Position numbers and translations under genes: made by a program. From Pedobacter sp. HDW13 (GTDB lineage: Bacteria; Bacteroidota; Bacteroidia; Sphingobacteriales; Sphingobacteriaceae), in the NCBI RefSeq assembly GCF_011303555.1, contig NZ_CP049868.1, positions 5,332,001 to 5,396,000 of the forward strand: 64,000 nucleotides of DNA. The letters run 5' to 3'. The notes beneath the pieces were generated by a model that was not told the origin of the DNA, made no database searches, and saw only the letters and a list, made by a program, of their open reading frames with translations. This document shows, one piece after another, positions 16,088 through 24,382 of this stretch; position 1 is the stretch's first letter, and every line of letters starts with the position of its first letter.

Positions 16088-16828
16088 TTAAGAGCGGTTA
16101 GTTTTAATGGTTTTTTCCTTAATGTAGTCTTGGATACTGTCGCGGTAGTTGCTGCCAATGTTAATTGTCAGGTTATTAATCATCTTCAGCGTATGGCCTT
16201 CAACCTTTTCAATGTAGTTTTTTGCAATAATAAACGAACGGTGTGCCTGTGCAAAGTTGGCATAATTAAGGAGGATCACTTTAATTTCGGACAAGGCAAT
16301 ATATGCGACTATGGTTTCATTTAATGTAAAAATTCTGACATAATTCTGAAGACTTTCGACTGCAACTATATCCAGATATCTCACTTTTATGAGGTTATTG
16401 TTGTCATTTTTGTTTCTTACAAAGAAATAATCATCGTCTTGCTTAAGGCTTACGTGTGGGGCAGTTGGCCTTTTTGGAAAAAGCATATTGATGGTTTCGG
16501 CAAAGCGCGCAAAGGTATAAGGCTTTAAGAGGTAGGCACTGGCGTACATTTCAAAAGCCTCGTATGCGTATTTAGAATGCGACGTGGTGAAAATCAGTTT
16601 GTCGGTTTTGTGCCTGATCACCTTGGAAAGTTCCAGTCCCGAAATAAGTGGCATATCAACATCCATAAAGATAATGTCGACTGCTTCACCAGCTGTAATT
16701 TCATTTAAAGCCAGCAATGGGTCTGTGTACGATTTGATTAACTGGATATTAGCCAGTGCATCGATATACGAAATTATACCGTTAACGGCATAAATATCGT
16801 CATCGATTACGATACATGTTAGTTTCAT
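16088..16828 (-). CDS. LytTR-family response regulator
   Basis: A 246-residue regulator paralogous to that at 13986. The receiver has D9-D11, phospho-acceptor D56 in IIFMDVDMP, T in FTTSHSKYA and K in YLLKPYTFA. The LytTR domain has the full set of marks, including VRYLDIVAVESLQNYVRIF and the FAQAHRSFIIAKNYIEKVEG block. ATG at 16828 gives the typical start MKLTCIVIDDD; an in-frame ATG lies 12 codons upstream. It is the first gene of the cluster, followed by the split kinase gene. Targets of LytTR proteins are usually local promoters. Confidence 0.9.
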   Translation of the reverse strand: MKLTCIVIDDDIYAVNGIISYIDALANIQLIKSYTDPLLALNEITAGEAVDIIFMDVDMPLISGLELSKVIRHKTDKLIFTTSHSKYAYEAFEMYASAYLLKPYTFARFAETINMLFPKRPTAPHVSLKQDDDYFFVRNKNDNNNLIKVRYLDIVAVESLQNYVRIFTLNETIVAYIALSEIKVILLNYANFAQAHRSFIIAKNYIEKVEGHTLKMINNLTINIGSNYRDSIQDYIKEKTIKTNRS

Positions 16829-17121
16829 TAAGTGCGTGTGTGTTAGTAGAGCTAAATTAAGCATGCTTTTTAATTATAGAAATTAATTTTGGGAGCGTAA
16901 CCTTTTTTAACACTTTTTGTAATAAATATGATACACTTTGTTATGTGAATCAAAATTGCGGATTTATGCTGCGTAGTCTTCACGTTTTTGGTATTGTAAA
17001 ACACACAGGAGTGTGATTTAATTCGTTGTAAAACAATATATTATATTTTGAATCGTAATAATTAATAGATATATTTAATTAGCGAATTTTCATCCCCGGA
17101 ATTACCTAAATACAAAATCTC

Positions 17122-17400
17122 ATGAAAAACAAAATCCGTACAACCAACAGGTTGAATGTATCAATTACCAAAAAGGTTATTGAATTGCAAGAAAGAGGTT
17201 ACGATTGTGATTTCTTGTTATTGGCAAATAATAACCTGCTTTGCATGCAAACTAATTTTAAGTATCCTTTAAGTGCTGTATCTATTAAACAAATGGAACA
17301 TGGATACGACTTGTTTAGCCATTCGTATAAACACGTACACACAATAGAAACTGGTAATGGCGAAAAAGGAGTTTTGCTTACCGAAGAAGCCTTTAAATAA
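17122..17400 (+). CDS. Hypothetical small cytoplasmic protein
   Basis: A 92-residue protein with no signal peptide or membrane segment. It is composed of a short basic N-terminus, a segment VIELQERGYDCDFLLLANNNLL, and a tail with HGYDLFSHSYKHVHTIE. I do not recognise a family. The frame is intact from ATG to TAA with ordinary codon use. It is isolated between the divergent LytTR gene (about 290 bases, AT-rich, no other gene seen) and the MerR gene. Confidence 0.6.
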   Translation: MKNKIRTTNRLNVSITKKVIELQERGYDCDFLLLANNNLLCMQTNFKYPLSAVSIKQMEHGYDLFSHSYKHVHTIETGNGEKGVLLTEEAFK

Positions 17401-17530
17401 GCGCCTGCTTAATATTTATTGTTTAGGTTTCAATTAACTTTCCGCTCTTTTTTCCTGGTTTAAATTTTAATGGATATTGATTTATCCTATAGCTTCAGCC
17501 TGTGCTAAAAAAATAAATAAGGATCTGACT

Positions 17531-17558
17531 TTTGTTTAAGTTTTAAGCGATATATTTG
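17531..17558 (+). promoter_or_regulatory. Promoter of the MerR-crtB-idi unit
   Basis: TTTG (17531-17534) and TATATTTG (17551-17558) form a Bacteroidota-type -33/-7 pair with a somewhat short 16-base spacer. The -7 box ends nine bases before the MerR ATG, so the transcript would be nearly leaderless. Confidence 0.6.
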
Positions 17559-17567
17559 AACAAAATA

Positions 17568-18473
17568 ATGACTTATTCTATTTCAGATCTGGAACAACTT
17601 TCGGGTATCTATGCGCACACCATAAGAATTTGGGAGCGGCGCTATGGTGCTTTAAGCCCTGCGCGTTCGCAGGGGAATACCCGGTTGTACGACGATAATG
17701 AGTTAAGGAGGCTGCTGAATATTGTAAGTTTAATTAAAAGTGGACTAAAGATTTCAAAAATCTGCTTGCTTTCTGATAGGGAAATGAACCGGCTGCTCGA
17801 TCAGGAATTTAATCCGGTGTCTGATGATGCCCACAGCGAATATTGTATTTCTCAGTTGGTGAAACATGGTATTGCTTTCGATGAATATTCTTTTCATCGC
17901 CTGTTAGATGAAAGTATTGATTGCTTAGGATTATCAACCTGCTACCGTAAGGTTATTTATCCCTTGCTGGTACGTCTCGGTTTAATGTGGCGTAAAGACG
18001 ATATTTGTCCCGCACATGAACATTTTTTAGCAAACATTATCCGTCAGAAAATATTTACCCATATTAATAATTTAGCTGTTCAGAAAATGACGGGCCAAAA
18101 GTGGCTGCTTTTTTTACCAGAGTATGAAGATCACGATATCGGTCTGCTTTTTGCTAGCTACATATTGCGGATTTACCAGCAACAAGTTATTTTCTTAGGC
18201 AGTAAAGTACCCTTAAATGCTATTGCTAAGGTTTACCATACTTTAAATGTTGATCATGTATTGCTTTTTATGGTGAAAACGCAGCCAACTGTAAAAGCCC
18301 AGCAATACATCAATCAGTTATCGGCTATATGTACTTCAGCCCAGATTCACCTGGCTGGAAATAATCAGGTAATTGATGAATTAAAAAATATTGACCACAT
18401 CAACCGCTTTAGAACGCTTGATGAATTTGAACTATCTATCCAATCCCCAGTATTAAATGAAAGAAATTTTTGA
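17568..18473 (+). CDS. MerR-family regulator with CarH-like B12-binding domain
   Basis: A 301-residue regulator. Residues 2-70 form a MerR winged helix with HTIRIWERRYGALSPAR and GNTRLYDD. Residues 90-170 are a helical bundle with W141, nine residues, then E151-H152: the W-x9-E-H signature of CarH adenosylcobalamin photoreceptors. Residues 178-290 are a Rossmann-like B12 domain with E187-D-H189-x-x-G192, where the His would be the lower cobalt ligand. In Thermus and Myxococcus such proteins repress carotenoid genes in the dark and release DNA in light. Here it overlaps crtB by 17 bases and idi follows, which fits that role. ATG at 17568 is preferred to the TTG at 17556. Confidence 0.88.
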   Translation: MTYSISDLEQLSGIYAHTIRIWERRYGALSPARSQGNTRLYDDNELRRLLNIVSLIKSGLKISKICLLSDREMNRLLDQEFNPVSDDAHSEYCISQLVKHGIAFDEYSFHRLLDESIDCLGLSTCYRKVIYPLLVRLGLMWRKDDICPAHEHFLANIIRQKIFTHINNLAVQKMTGQKWLLFLPEYEDHDIGLLFASYILRIYQQQVIFLGSKVPLNAIAKVYHTLNVDHVLLFMVKTQPTVKAQQYINQLSAICTSAQIHLAGNNQVIDELKNIDHINRFRTLDEFELSIQSPVLNERNF

Positions 18474-19293
18474 TCAGCTATCTGCCGATTGCAGCCGGCT
18501 AACTACCAAAAGATATAGTACGAGTTTTTCTTTCGGCATTTATATGCTTGGTAGGGATCTGCGTTTGCCTGTTTATGCCATTTACGGTTTTGTACGTTTG
18601 GCTGACGAAATAGTAGACAGTTTTCATCATTACGACAAAAAAAAACTGCTCGAGAAATTTAAACATGATACTTTTGAAGCAATTAACCTGGGAATTAGCT
18701 TAAATCCAATTTTAAATTCATTTCAAAAAATTGTTAATCAATATACCATAGATCACGAACTGATCGTTCTCTTTCTGAAGAGCATGGAGATGGATCTTTC
18801 GGAAACCAAATATACTGCGGCATTGTATAACGAATATATTTTAGGCTCTGCCGAAGTGGTGGGTTTAATGTGCCTCAAAGTATTTACCAATGGCCATAGT
18901 GCCGATTATGAAAGATTAAAGCCTTATGCAATGAAACTAGGTTCAGCATTTCAGAAAGTGAATTTTCTGCGTGATGTAAAGGCTGATCATCAGGGTTTAA
19001 AGCGTAATTATTTTCCGAATGTGAACCTGGCCGCATTTTGCGATACCCAGAAACAACAGATAGAAACTGAAATAGAAAAAGAATTTGACGCAGCACTTGC
19101 AGGTATTAAGCTTTTGCCTCCAAGTTCGCGGAATGGGGTGTATTTAACCTATATCTATTATAAAAAACTTTTTACAAAAATAAAGCGGCTAAGTGCCGAA
19201 AAAATCATGACCGAAAGGATTAGGATTTCAAACACGCGAAAAATTGGTTTGATGTTTGATTCAATCATCAGGAATAAGTTAAATGTAATATAA
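18457..19293 (+). CDS. crtB: Phytoene synthase
   Basis: This 278-residue squalene/phytoene synthase family enzyme condenses two geranylgeranyl diphosphates to phytoene. The two Asp-rich motifs are RLADEIVD (D50, D54) and FLRDVKAD (D173, D177). YSTSFSFGIYML near 20-31 and the NYFP tail of the second motif are also typical. Because it sits in a regulator-crtB-idi unit, phytoene synthase is more likely than squalene synthase. Its start overlaps the regulator gene by 17 bases and its stop abuts the idi ATG, indicating tight co-expression. crtI, crtY and crtZ are not in the window. Confidence 0.9.
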   Translation: MKEIFDQLSADCSRLTTKRYSTSFSFGIYMLGRDLRLPVYAIYGFVRLADEIVDSFHHYDKKKLLEKFKHDTFEAINLGISLNPILNSFQKIVNQYTIDHELIVLFLKSMEMDLSETKYTAALYNEYILGSAEVVGLMCLKVFTNGHSADYERLKPYAMKLGSAFQKVNFLRDVKADHQGLKRNYFPNVNLAAFCDTQKQQIETEIEKEFDAALAGIKLLPPSSRNGVYLTYIYYKKLFTKIKRLSAEKIMTERIRISNTRKIGLMFDSIIRNKLNVI

Positions 19294-19836
19294 ATGGAAG
19301 AACATGTTATACTGGTAGATAGTGAGGATGTGCCGAGGGGGCAGATGGAAAAGATGAAGGCGCATGAAGAGGGGGCATTACACCGTGCCTTTTCTGTGTT
19401 TATTTTCAATTTTAAACGCGAATTGCTACTACAGCAAAGGGCCAAAAGCAAATATCACTCAGGAGGTTTATGGACCAATACCTGTTGTAGTCACCCGAAA
19501 ATTGGCGAAAGCAATGTGCATGCGGCCAAAAGAAGACTTAAAGAAGAAATGGGAATGGAATGTGAGATTAGTTATCTTTTTAAATTTACTTACAAGGCTG
19601 AATTTGACAACGGCTTAACGGAACACGAGGTAGATCATGTTTTTTTCGGAATGACAGATGAGCAGCCGGTTATCAATCGGGAAGAAGTAGAAGATTTTAA
19701 GTATATGGATTTAGTGTCGTTAAAAGAAGATATTAATCTCAATCCTCAGGCTTATAGTCCCTGGTTAAGGATTTGTTTAGATAAAGTTGTAAGGCATGCC
19801 TCAACCGCAAGAACAAAAAACGGGCATACAGCCTAA
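19294..19836 (+). CDS. idi: Isopentenyl-diphosphate delta-isomerase, type I
   Basis: This 180-residue Nudix-fold enzyme interconverts IPP and DMAPP. Active-site marks are TNTCCSHP at 61-68 with the catalytic Cys and metal-binding His, the modified Nudix helix AAKRRLKEEMG at 77-87, and TEHEVDHVF near 113-121 with the metal/acid residues. It begins directly after the crtB stop codon with no gap, so translation is likely coupled. It supplies DMAPP for prenyl chain initiation feeding CrtB. A weak hairpin overlaps the gene end without a T tract. Confidence 0.95.
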   Translation: MEEHVILVDSEDVPRGQMEKMKAHEEGALHRAFSVFIFNFKRELLLQQRAKSKYHSGGLWTNTCCSHPKIGESNVHAAKRRLKEEMGMECEISYLFKFTYKAEFDNGLTEHEVDHVFFGMTDEQPVINREEVEDFKYMDLVSLKEDINLNPQAYSPWLRICLDKVVRHASTARTKNGHTA

Positions 19837-20203
19837 GCCATATACCCGTATCTAAATTAACGCTCTCGAGGACAAATATAGGAGTAGTTTAGAAAATTGC
19901 AATAGTTTTAACATTTCTTTTACTTTAAGATTATACTTGAATGCTCAATTGGAGCCTTTTCTTAAAAATAAGCGCTTAACGTTGAGGAGTTTATGTTTTA
20001 AGCTGACTAAACTATTTTTTTTAAGATAGTTTTACCTATATATTTAGTTTTTAGTGACTTAACCTAATCGCCGTTTTTTGTTATTCAGTACAGGTTGGTG
20101 ATTTTTGAAAAAATAAATTATTTTTCCGGGTTGCATTTTGGTTGAGCAGGAAACATTTTTATTATATTTATGTTAATCAAAATGTATTTAATCGCTAACT
20201 GTT
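19837..20203. other. Intergenic region without a recognised gene
   Basis: These 367 AT-rich bases hold no open frame of coding quality. No promoter box matching TAnnTTTG and no strong terminator is visible. Confidence 0.6.
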
Positions 20204-20392
20204 ATGGAAAGATCAGAAATCATATCTCTACTAGAGGTAATCAATCAACAGGTGAGTTCCTCTATTCTGGGCGGCATGGAAGAAGATTATGAAGAACTGG
20301 AAAGCCTGGGCCTAATCAAAATTAACCGCGAATCGGTACAATGGTCGGCGGCGATGACCCCAACAGGGAATGAATACCTTGGTCACGATTAA
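20204..20392 (+). CDS. Hypothetical small acidic protein
   Basis: A 62-residue protein starting MERSEIISLLEVINQ, with an acidic middle (MEEDYEELESLGLI) and no membrane segment. No family is recognised. The ATG-to-TAA frame is intact and isolated, with a long AT-rich leader region. The gene call rests mainly on codon pattern and position, so it is tentative. Confidence 0.45.
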   Translation: MERSEIISLLEVINQQVSSSILGGMEEDYEELESLGLIKINRESVQWSAAMTPTGNEYLGHD

Positions 20393-20508
20393 CCTTATCT
20401 GGCCTGAAGCACATCTTCTCTCAAAAATAGATCAATAAAATACTCGCCGGAAAGTTTTAAGCATTTCTGGCTGACTAAACTTTGACCAAATAATTGCTTT
20501 AATTCTGT

Positions 20509-20516
20509 TAAATTTG
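20509..20516 (+). promoter_or_regulatory. -7 element upstream of the HipA-like kinase gene
   Basis: TAAATTTG matches TAnnTTTG, 54 bases before the ATG at 20571. A TTTG at 20481-20484 is 24 bases further up, slightly beyond usual spacing. Confidence 0.5.
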
Positions 20517-20570
20517 CCGCAAGTTTAGAATGCTACATTCCATAAATAAAATGTCGTTCTATCCGTATTT

Positions 20571-21362
20571 ATGAACGATTTACAACTAAGAACAGTAAAT
20601 GTAACCAGGTACGTTACGCCATTGCGCGAGGGAGGTTCTATGCCTGCCATTGCCGAGGCCGACGATAACTTTTTATATGTACTGAAATTCCGTGGGGCCG
20701 GACAAGGGCCAAGAGCGCTCATTGCTGAATTAATTGGCGGTGAAATTGCTAGGATTTTAGGGCTGCGCGTACCAGAACTTGTATTTGCCAATCTGGACGA
20801 AGCTTTTGGCCGTACAGAACCTGATGAAGAAATACAGGATTTGTTAAAAGCGAGCGTTGGGCTAAACCTGGCCTTGCATTACTTATCTGGTGCCATTACC
20901 TTCGATCCGACGGTAACCACTGTTGATGCAACCTTAGCCTCGCAAATTGTGTGGCTTGATTGCTTTTTAACCAACATGGATCGCACTTGTAGAAACACCA
21001 ATATGTTGGTGTGGCATAAAGAACTCTGGTTAATCGATCACGGTGCCTCGCTATATTTTCACCATTCCTGGCAAAATTGGGAAGAACAGGCCATTAAGCC
21101 ATTCTATTTGGTTAAAGATCATGTACTATTGCCATGGGCAACTGAATTAGAAACCGTAAATGAAACTTTTAAAGCCATACTAACGCCCGAAAAAATTGAA
21201 GCAGTGATTGCTTTAATCCCGGATACCTGGCTTGAAGGCGAAACTAATTTTAGCAATACCACCGATCACCGTAAAGCTTACGAGCATTTTTTAACCACCA
21301 GGTTATTACATGCCGATACCATTATAAAGGAAGCACAACATGCAAGAGAAGTTCTTATTTGA
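20571..21362 (+). CDS. HipA-like kinase-fold protein
   Basis: A 263-residue protein of the shorter HipA-related kinase group (HipA_2). It has a nucleotide-loop lysine at 39 (YVLKF), the catalytic-loop pattern NMDRTCRNTN with D137 and N142, and the metal-binding IDHG with D156. The N-terminal HipB-contacting domain of classical HipA is absent and no HipB gene is adjacent, so it is not a standard HipAB toxin-antitoxin. Its 3' end overlaps the DUF3037 gene by 23 bases in another frame, indicating a coupled two-gene unit. The phosphorylation target is unknown. Confidence 0.83.
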   Translation: MNDLQLRTVNVTRYVTPLREGGSMPAIAEADDNFLYVLKFRGAGQGPRALIAELIGGEIARILGLRVPELVFANLDEAFGRTEPDEEIQDLLKASVGLNLALHYLSGAITFDPTVTTVDATLASQIVWLDCFLTNMDRTCRNTNMLVWHKELWLIDHGASLYFHHSWQNWEEQAIKPFYLVKDHVLLPWATELETVNETFKAILTPEKIEAVIALIPDTWLEGETNFSNTTDHRKAYEHFLTTRLLHADTIIKEAQHAREVLI

Positions 21363-21723
21363 GTATGCTGTGATCCGCGTGATGCCAAGGGTAGAACGCG
21401 AAGAATTTATTAATGTGGGCATTATCCTGTTTTGCGCGAAGCAGAAATTTTTAAAGAGTATTTTTGCTGTAGATGAAGCCCGAATGCTTGCCTTTTCGCC
21501 TAAAATTGATTTAGACGAACTGAAAGCCAACCTTTGTGCTTTCGAAAGGATAAGCATTGCCGCAAAAGGATCGGGGCCGATTGGCCAGTACGATCAGGCT
21601 TCACGTTTCAGGTGGCTTACCGCTACACGGAGCACGGTTGTGCAATGTTCTAAAGTACACCCCGGACTTTGTACCGATGCGGAAGAAACACTATTGAGGT
21701 TACACCAGGAGCTGGTGCTGTAG
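21340..21723 (+). CDS. DUF3037-family protein
   Basis: A 127-residue protein with the family core FEYAVIRVMPRVEREEFINVGIIL at the N-terminus and RFRWLTATRSTVVQCSKVHPG near 89-110. DUF3037 has no known activity. Genes of this family commonly neighbour HipA-like kinase genes, and here the two overlap by 23 bases, which suggests joint function, perhaps as partner or regulator of the kinase. No signal peptide or membrane segment. Confidence 0.85.
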   Translation: MQEKFLFEYAVIRVMPRVEREEFINVGIILFCAKQKFLKSIFAVDEARMLAFSPKIDLDELKANLCAFERISIAAKGSGPIGQYDQASRFRWLTATRSTVVQCSKVHPGLCTDAEETLLRLHQELVL

Positions 21724-21760
21724 GCGGAGCGTATAGCGCCTGGCGTTATGCGTATTGGGA

Positions 21761-21848
21761 TCAGTTAACCAATTCAAACAATTAACCGATTAACCAAACA
21801 TATAGCAATCCAACAATTAATCAATTCATACAATTAATTCAACCCCCT
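21761..21848. repeat. AT-rich degenerate tandem spacer
   Basis: This stretch is built of irregular repeats of AATTAA, TTAACC and CAATTA words, including TTAACCGATTAACC and CAATTAATCAATTC. Similar word-poor spacers are at 6015-6050 and 62815-62935. Confidence 0.5.
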
Positions 21849-23762
21849 TTGCCAAAAGAATATTTTAAACAACTTCAGCATTTGCTTGATATAGAGCGCG
21901 AAGAAGATTTACAATCTTATTTAAAACTTACCGAAAATACTTCTGCGGCCGATAGGAGGGCATTGGGCTTAACCTGGTATCCAATAGCCCTCAGAAATAC
22001 GGAGATAGGTAGGGGCGATTATCTTACGGTTGAACTTGAACGCACTACACATCAGGATTTTTCTCACCAGTTCAGGTTTGGATCATCTGTGGTGTTGTTT
22101 TCTAATCACGATGCTAAAGCGGATCGTATAGAGGGCGTAATTACACATCAGAGCGGTAGCAGGATGAAAATCAGTTTCAGGGAAGACGAACTGCCCGACT
22201 GGACGAGAGACGGAAAACTAGGTGTTGATTTGTTGTTTGATAACAACAGTTATGATGAAATGCAGGCTGCACTGAAACAGGCTACCCATTTAGCCGAAAA
22301 TGAAGCTGAAAATAAACTAATCCGCATTTTAACGCAGGGAGATAAGCCTTCCTTTCGGGGCGAGGAGAAATTTATTATTCCTAACACTTTAAACGAATCG
22401 CAGCAGCTAGCGGTTAATAAAATTATTTCGGCCGATCATTTGGCAATAGTACATGGCCCACCGGGTACCGGAAAAACAACCACGCTGGTGCATGCCATCA
22501 AATCGCTGGCTAAGCACAGCGATCAAAAGATTTTAGTTGTAGCGCCCAGCAATACCGCAGTAGATTTGCTGACCGAAAAATTAGCTGCCGAAGGATTAAA
22601 AGTAATTCGGGTAGGCAATCCGGCAAGGGTATCAGAAAGGTTGCTTGCAGCCACTCTTGATCATCAAATGGCTGGTCACCCGGATATGAAAACCATTAAA
22701 GCGCTTAAAAAACAGGCCAGCGAGTACAAAAATATGGCCCATAAATATAAGCGCAGTTTTGGTAAAGCAGAACGCGACCAAAGGAAAGCCTTATTTGATG
22801 AAGCCCATAAAATCGGTCGGGAGGTAGAAAAAACAGAACAGTATATTATGGATAATCTGTTTACCAAAGCACAGATTATTACAGCAACTTTGGTGGGCGC
22901 AAACCATTATACCGTACGTAACTTAACGTATCAAACCATTGTAATTGACGAAGCCGGACAAGCGCTTGAGCCTGCCTGCTGGATCCCGATTTTAAAGGCA
23001 CAGAAGGTAATTTTGGCCGGCGACCATTTTCAGCTTTCGCCTACTATAAAATCAAACGAGGCATCGAAGAACGGTTTAGGCAATACCTTGCTCGAAAAAA
23101 CTGCTGGTCTTCATCCTGAATCGGTTGTGCTCTTAAGCGAGCAATACCGCATGCATAAGGATATTATGGGTTATTCATCGAAAGTGTTTTATAAAGATGC
23201 TTTAAAGGCACATCATTCGGTAGCCGACAGGTTGCTTTTTGCCCATGATGCCCCGATTAACTTTATTGATACGGCAGGCTGTAGTTTTGAAGAAAAATTA
23301 AACGGAACAAGCACCACGAACCCTGATGAGGCTGCCTTTTTGGTTAAACATTTAACGGATTTGGTTGGTAATTTACAGGCTGGTCATAATGCCGATTCTT
23401 TTCCTTCAATCGCTATTGTTTCGCCATATAAACAGCAGGTTCAGATTTTAAAAAACCTGATCGAAGATCACGATGTTTTGGCACCTTATCGTAATCACAT
23501 TGCCGTAAATACCATAGATAGTTTTCAGGGACAGGAACGCGATGTGGTGTACATTAGTTTAACCAGAAGCAATGCGGATGGGACTATTGGCTTTTTGGCC
23601 GATACGCGGCGAATGAATGTGGCGATGACCAGGGCGCGGAAAAAACTGGTGGTAATTGGTGATAGCGCAACCTTATCAAAATCGACGTTTTATGCCGGTT
23701 TTATTGAATATGCTGAAAAACTGGATGCTTACCACAGCGCATGGGAATATATGGATCTGTAG
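21849..23762 (+). CDS. Superfamily 1 helicase, UPF1/IGHMBP2-like
   Basis: A 637-residue SF1B-type helicase. The N-terminal 170 residues form a beta-barrel-like region. Walker A GPPGTGKTTT starts at 203, and motif II is DEAGQALEP. Further motifs are GDHFQLSP (III), LSEQYRMH (IV), and in the second RecA domain VNTIDSFQGQERDVVYIS (V) and MNVAMTRARKKLVVIGD (VI). Homologues unwind DNA or RNA 5'-3'. A bacterial role is not defined. I chose the TTG at 21849 since the next in-frame Met is deep in the N-terminal domain. It follows the DUF3037 gene by 125 bases of repeat-rich spacer, so operon membership is doubtful. Confidence 0.9.
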   Translation: MPKEYFKQLQHLLDIEREEDLQSYLKLTENTSAADRRALGLTWYPIALRNTEIGRGDYLTVELERTTHQDFSHQFRFGSSVVLFSNHDAKADRIEGVITHQSGSRMKISFREDELPDWTRDGKLGVDLLFDNNSYDEMQAALKQATHLAENEAENKLIRILTQGDKPSFRGEEKFIIPNTLNESQQLAVNKIISADHLAIVHGPPGTGKTTTLVHAIKSLAKHSDQKILVVAPSNTAVDLLTEKLAAEGLKVIRVGNPARVSERLLAATLDHQMAGHPDMKTIKALKKQASEYKNMAHKYKRSFGKAERDQRKALFDEAHKIGREVEKTEQYIMDNLFTKAQIITATLVGANHYTVRNLTYQTIVIDEAGQALEPACWIPILKAQKVILAGDHFQLSPTIKSNEASKNGLGNTLLEKTAGLHPESVVLLSEQYRMHKDIMGYSSKVFYKDALKAHHSVADRLLFAHDAPINFIDTAGCSFEEKLNGTSTTNPDEAAFLVKHLTDLVGNLQAGHNADSFPSIAIVSPYKQQVQILKNLIEDHDVLAPYRNHIAVNTIDSFQGQERDVVYISLTRSNADGTIGFLADTRRMNVAMTRARKKLVVIGDSATLSKSTFYAGFIEYAEKLDAYHSAWEYMDL

Positions 23763-24005
23763 GATGAAATAATGATTGAATGTATTTGGTAGTATGTGTA
23801 TGTTTTCATTCAAAAGCACTTATTCCAGTACGCTGATTTTAAGTTTTACAATTGTTACAATGAAATAATTAAGAACTCAGACTGAAATTATTATTTTTAC
23901 TAAAACCATCTTAATTCCCTATAAATATATGATCAGCATAACAGGGTTTGCAGTATTAAGCTAATTACTGCAGGGATGAGCTACATGTAAAATACATTTC
24001 CTGGA

Positions 24006-24382
24006 ATGGTAGAAAATATAAAAATTCTAATTGCAGATGATAGTGAGCTGATGCGGCTCTTAATGAAACGAATTTTTTCTAAATGGCTAAACTCGCCAAT
24101 CGTTATAGAAAGGGGTAATTTGCCCGATACACTCGAGCTGCTCAGACAGGAAGCCTTTAATTTTGTATTGTTGGATATCAATATGCCCAAAGGAGACAGT
24201 TCTCCAATACGGTAAGGGAAATTTTAGATATTCAACCTGATATTAAAGTGTGCATGTTTAGCGGCAATGACAAAACGGTTCTCCAACAAAGTTACATAGA
24301 AGCAGGAGCCATTGGTTTTATCCAAAAAGATGAAAACATGGGGTTTGCAGTAGAACAGGTAATTAAAAAGGTTTTTAATTAG
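24006..24382 (+). pseudogene. Single-domain response regulator broken by a frameshift
   Basis: The first frame gives a receiver N-terminal half, with D11-D12 and phospho-acceptor D57 in FVLLDINMP, then stops at 24213-24215. From about 24196 the -1 frame continues the same fold as NTVREILDIQPDIK, the switch Ser in CMFSGND and the lysine in GFIQKDE, ending at 24382. A single missing base near 24190-24205 joins them into a normal receiver of about 125 residues. The last bases overlap the converging topB stop. It is either a recent pseudogene or a sequence error; no output domain exists in either case. Confidence 0.82.

Noticed and set aside
20571..21362. Classical HipAB toxin-antitoxin
   Set aside because: No HipB-like helix-turn-helix gene is adjacent and the N-terminal HipA domain is missing.
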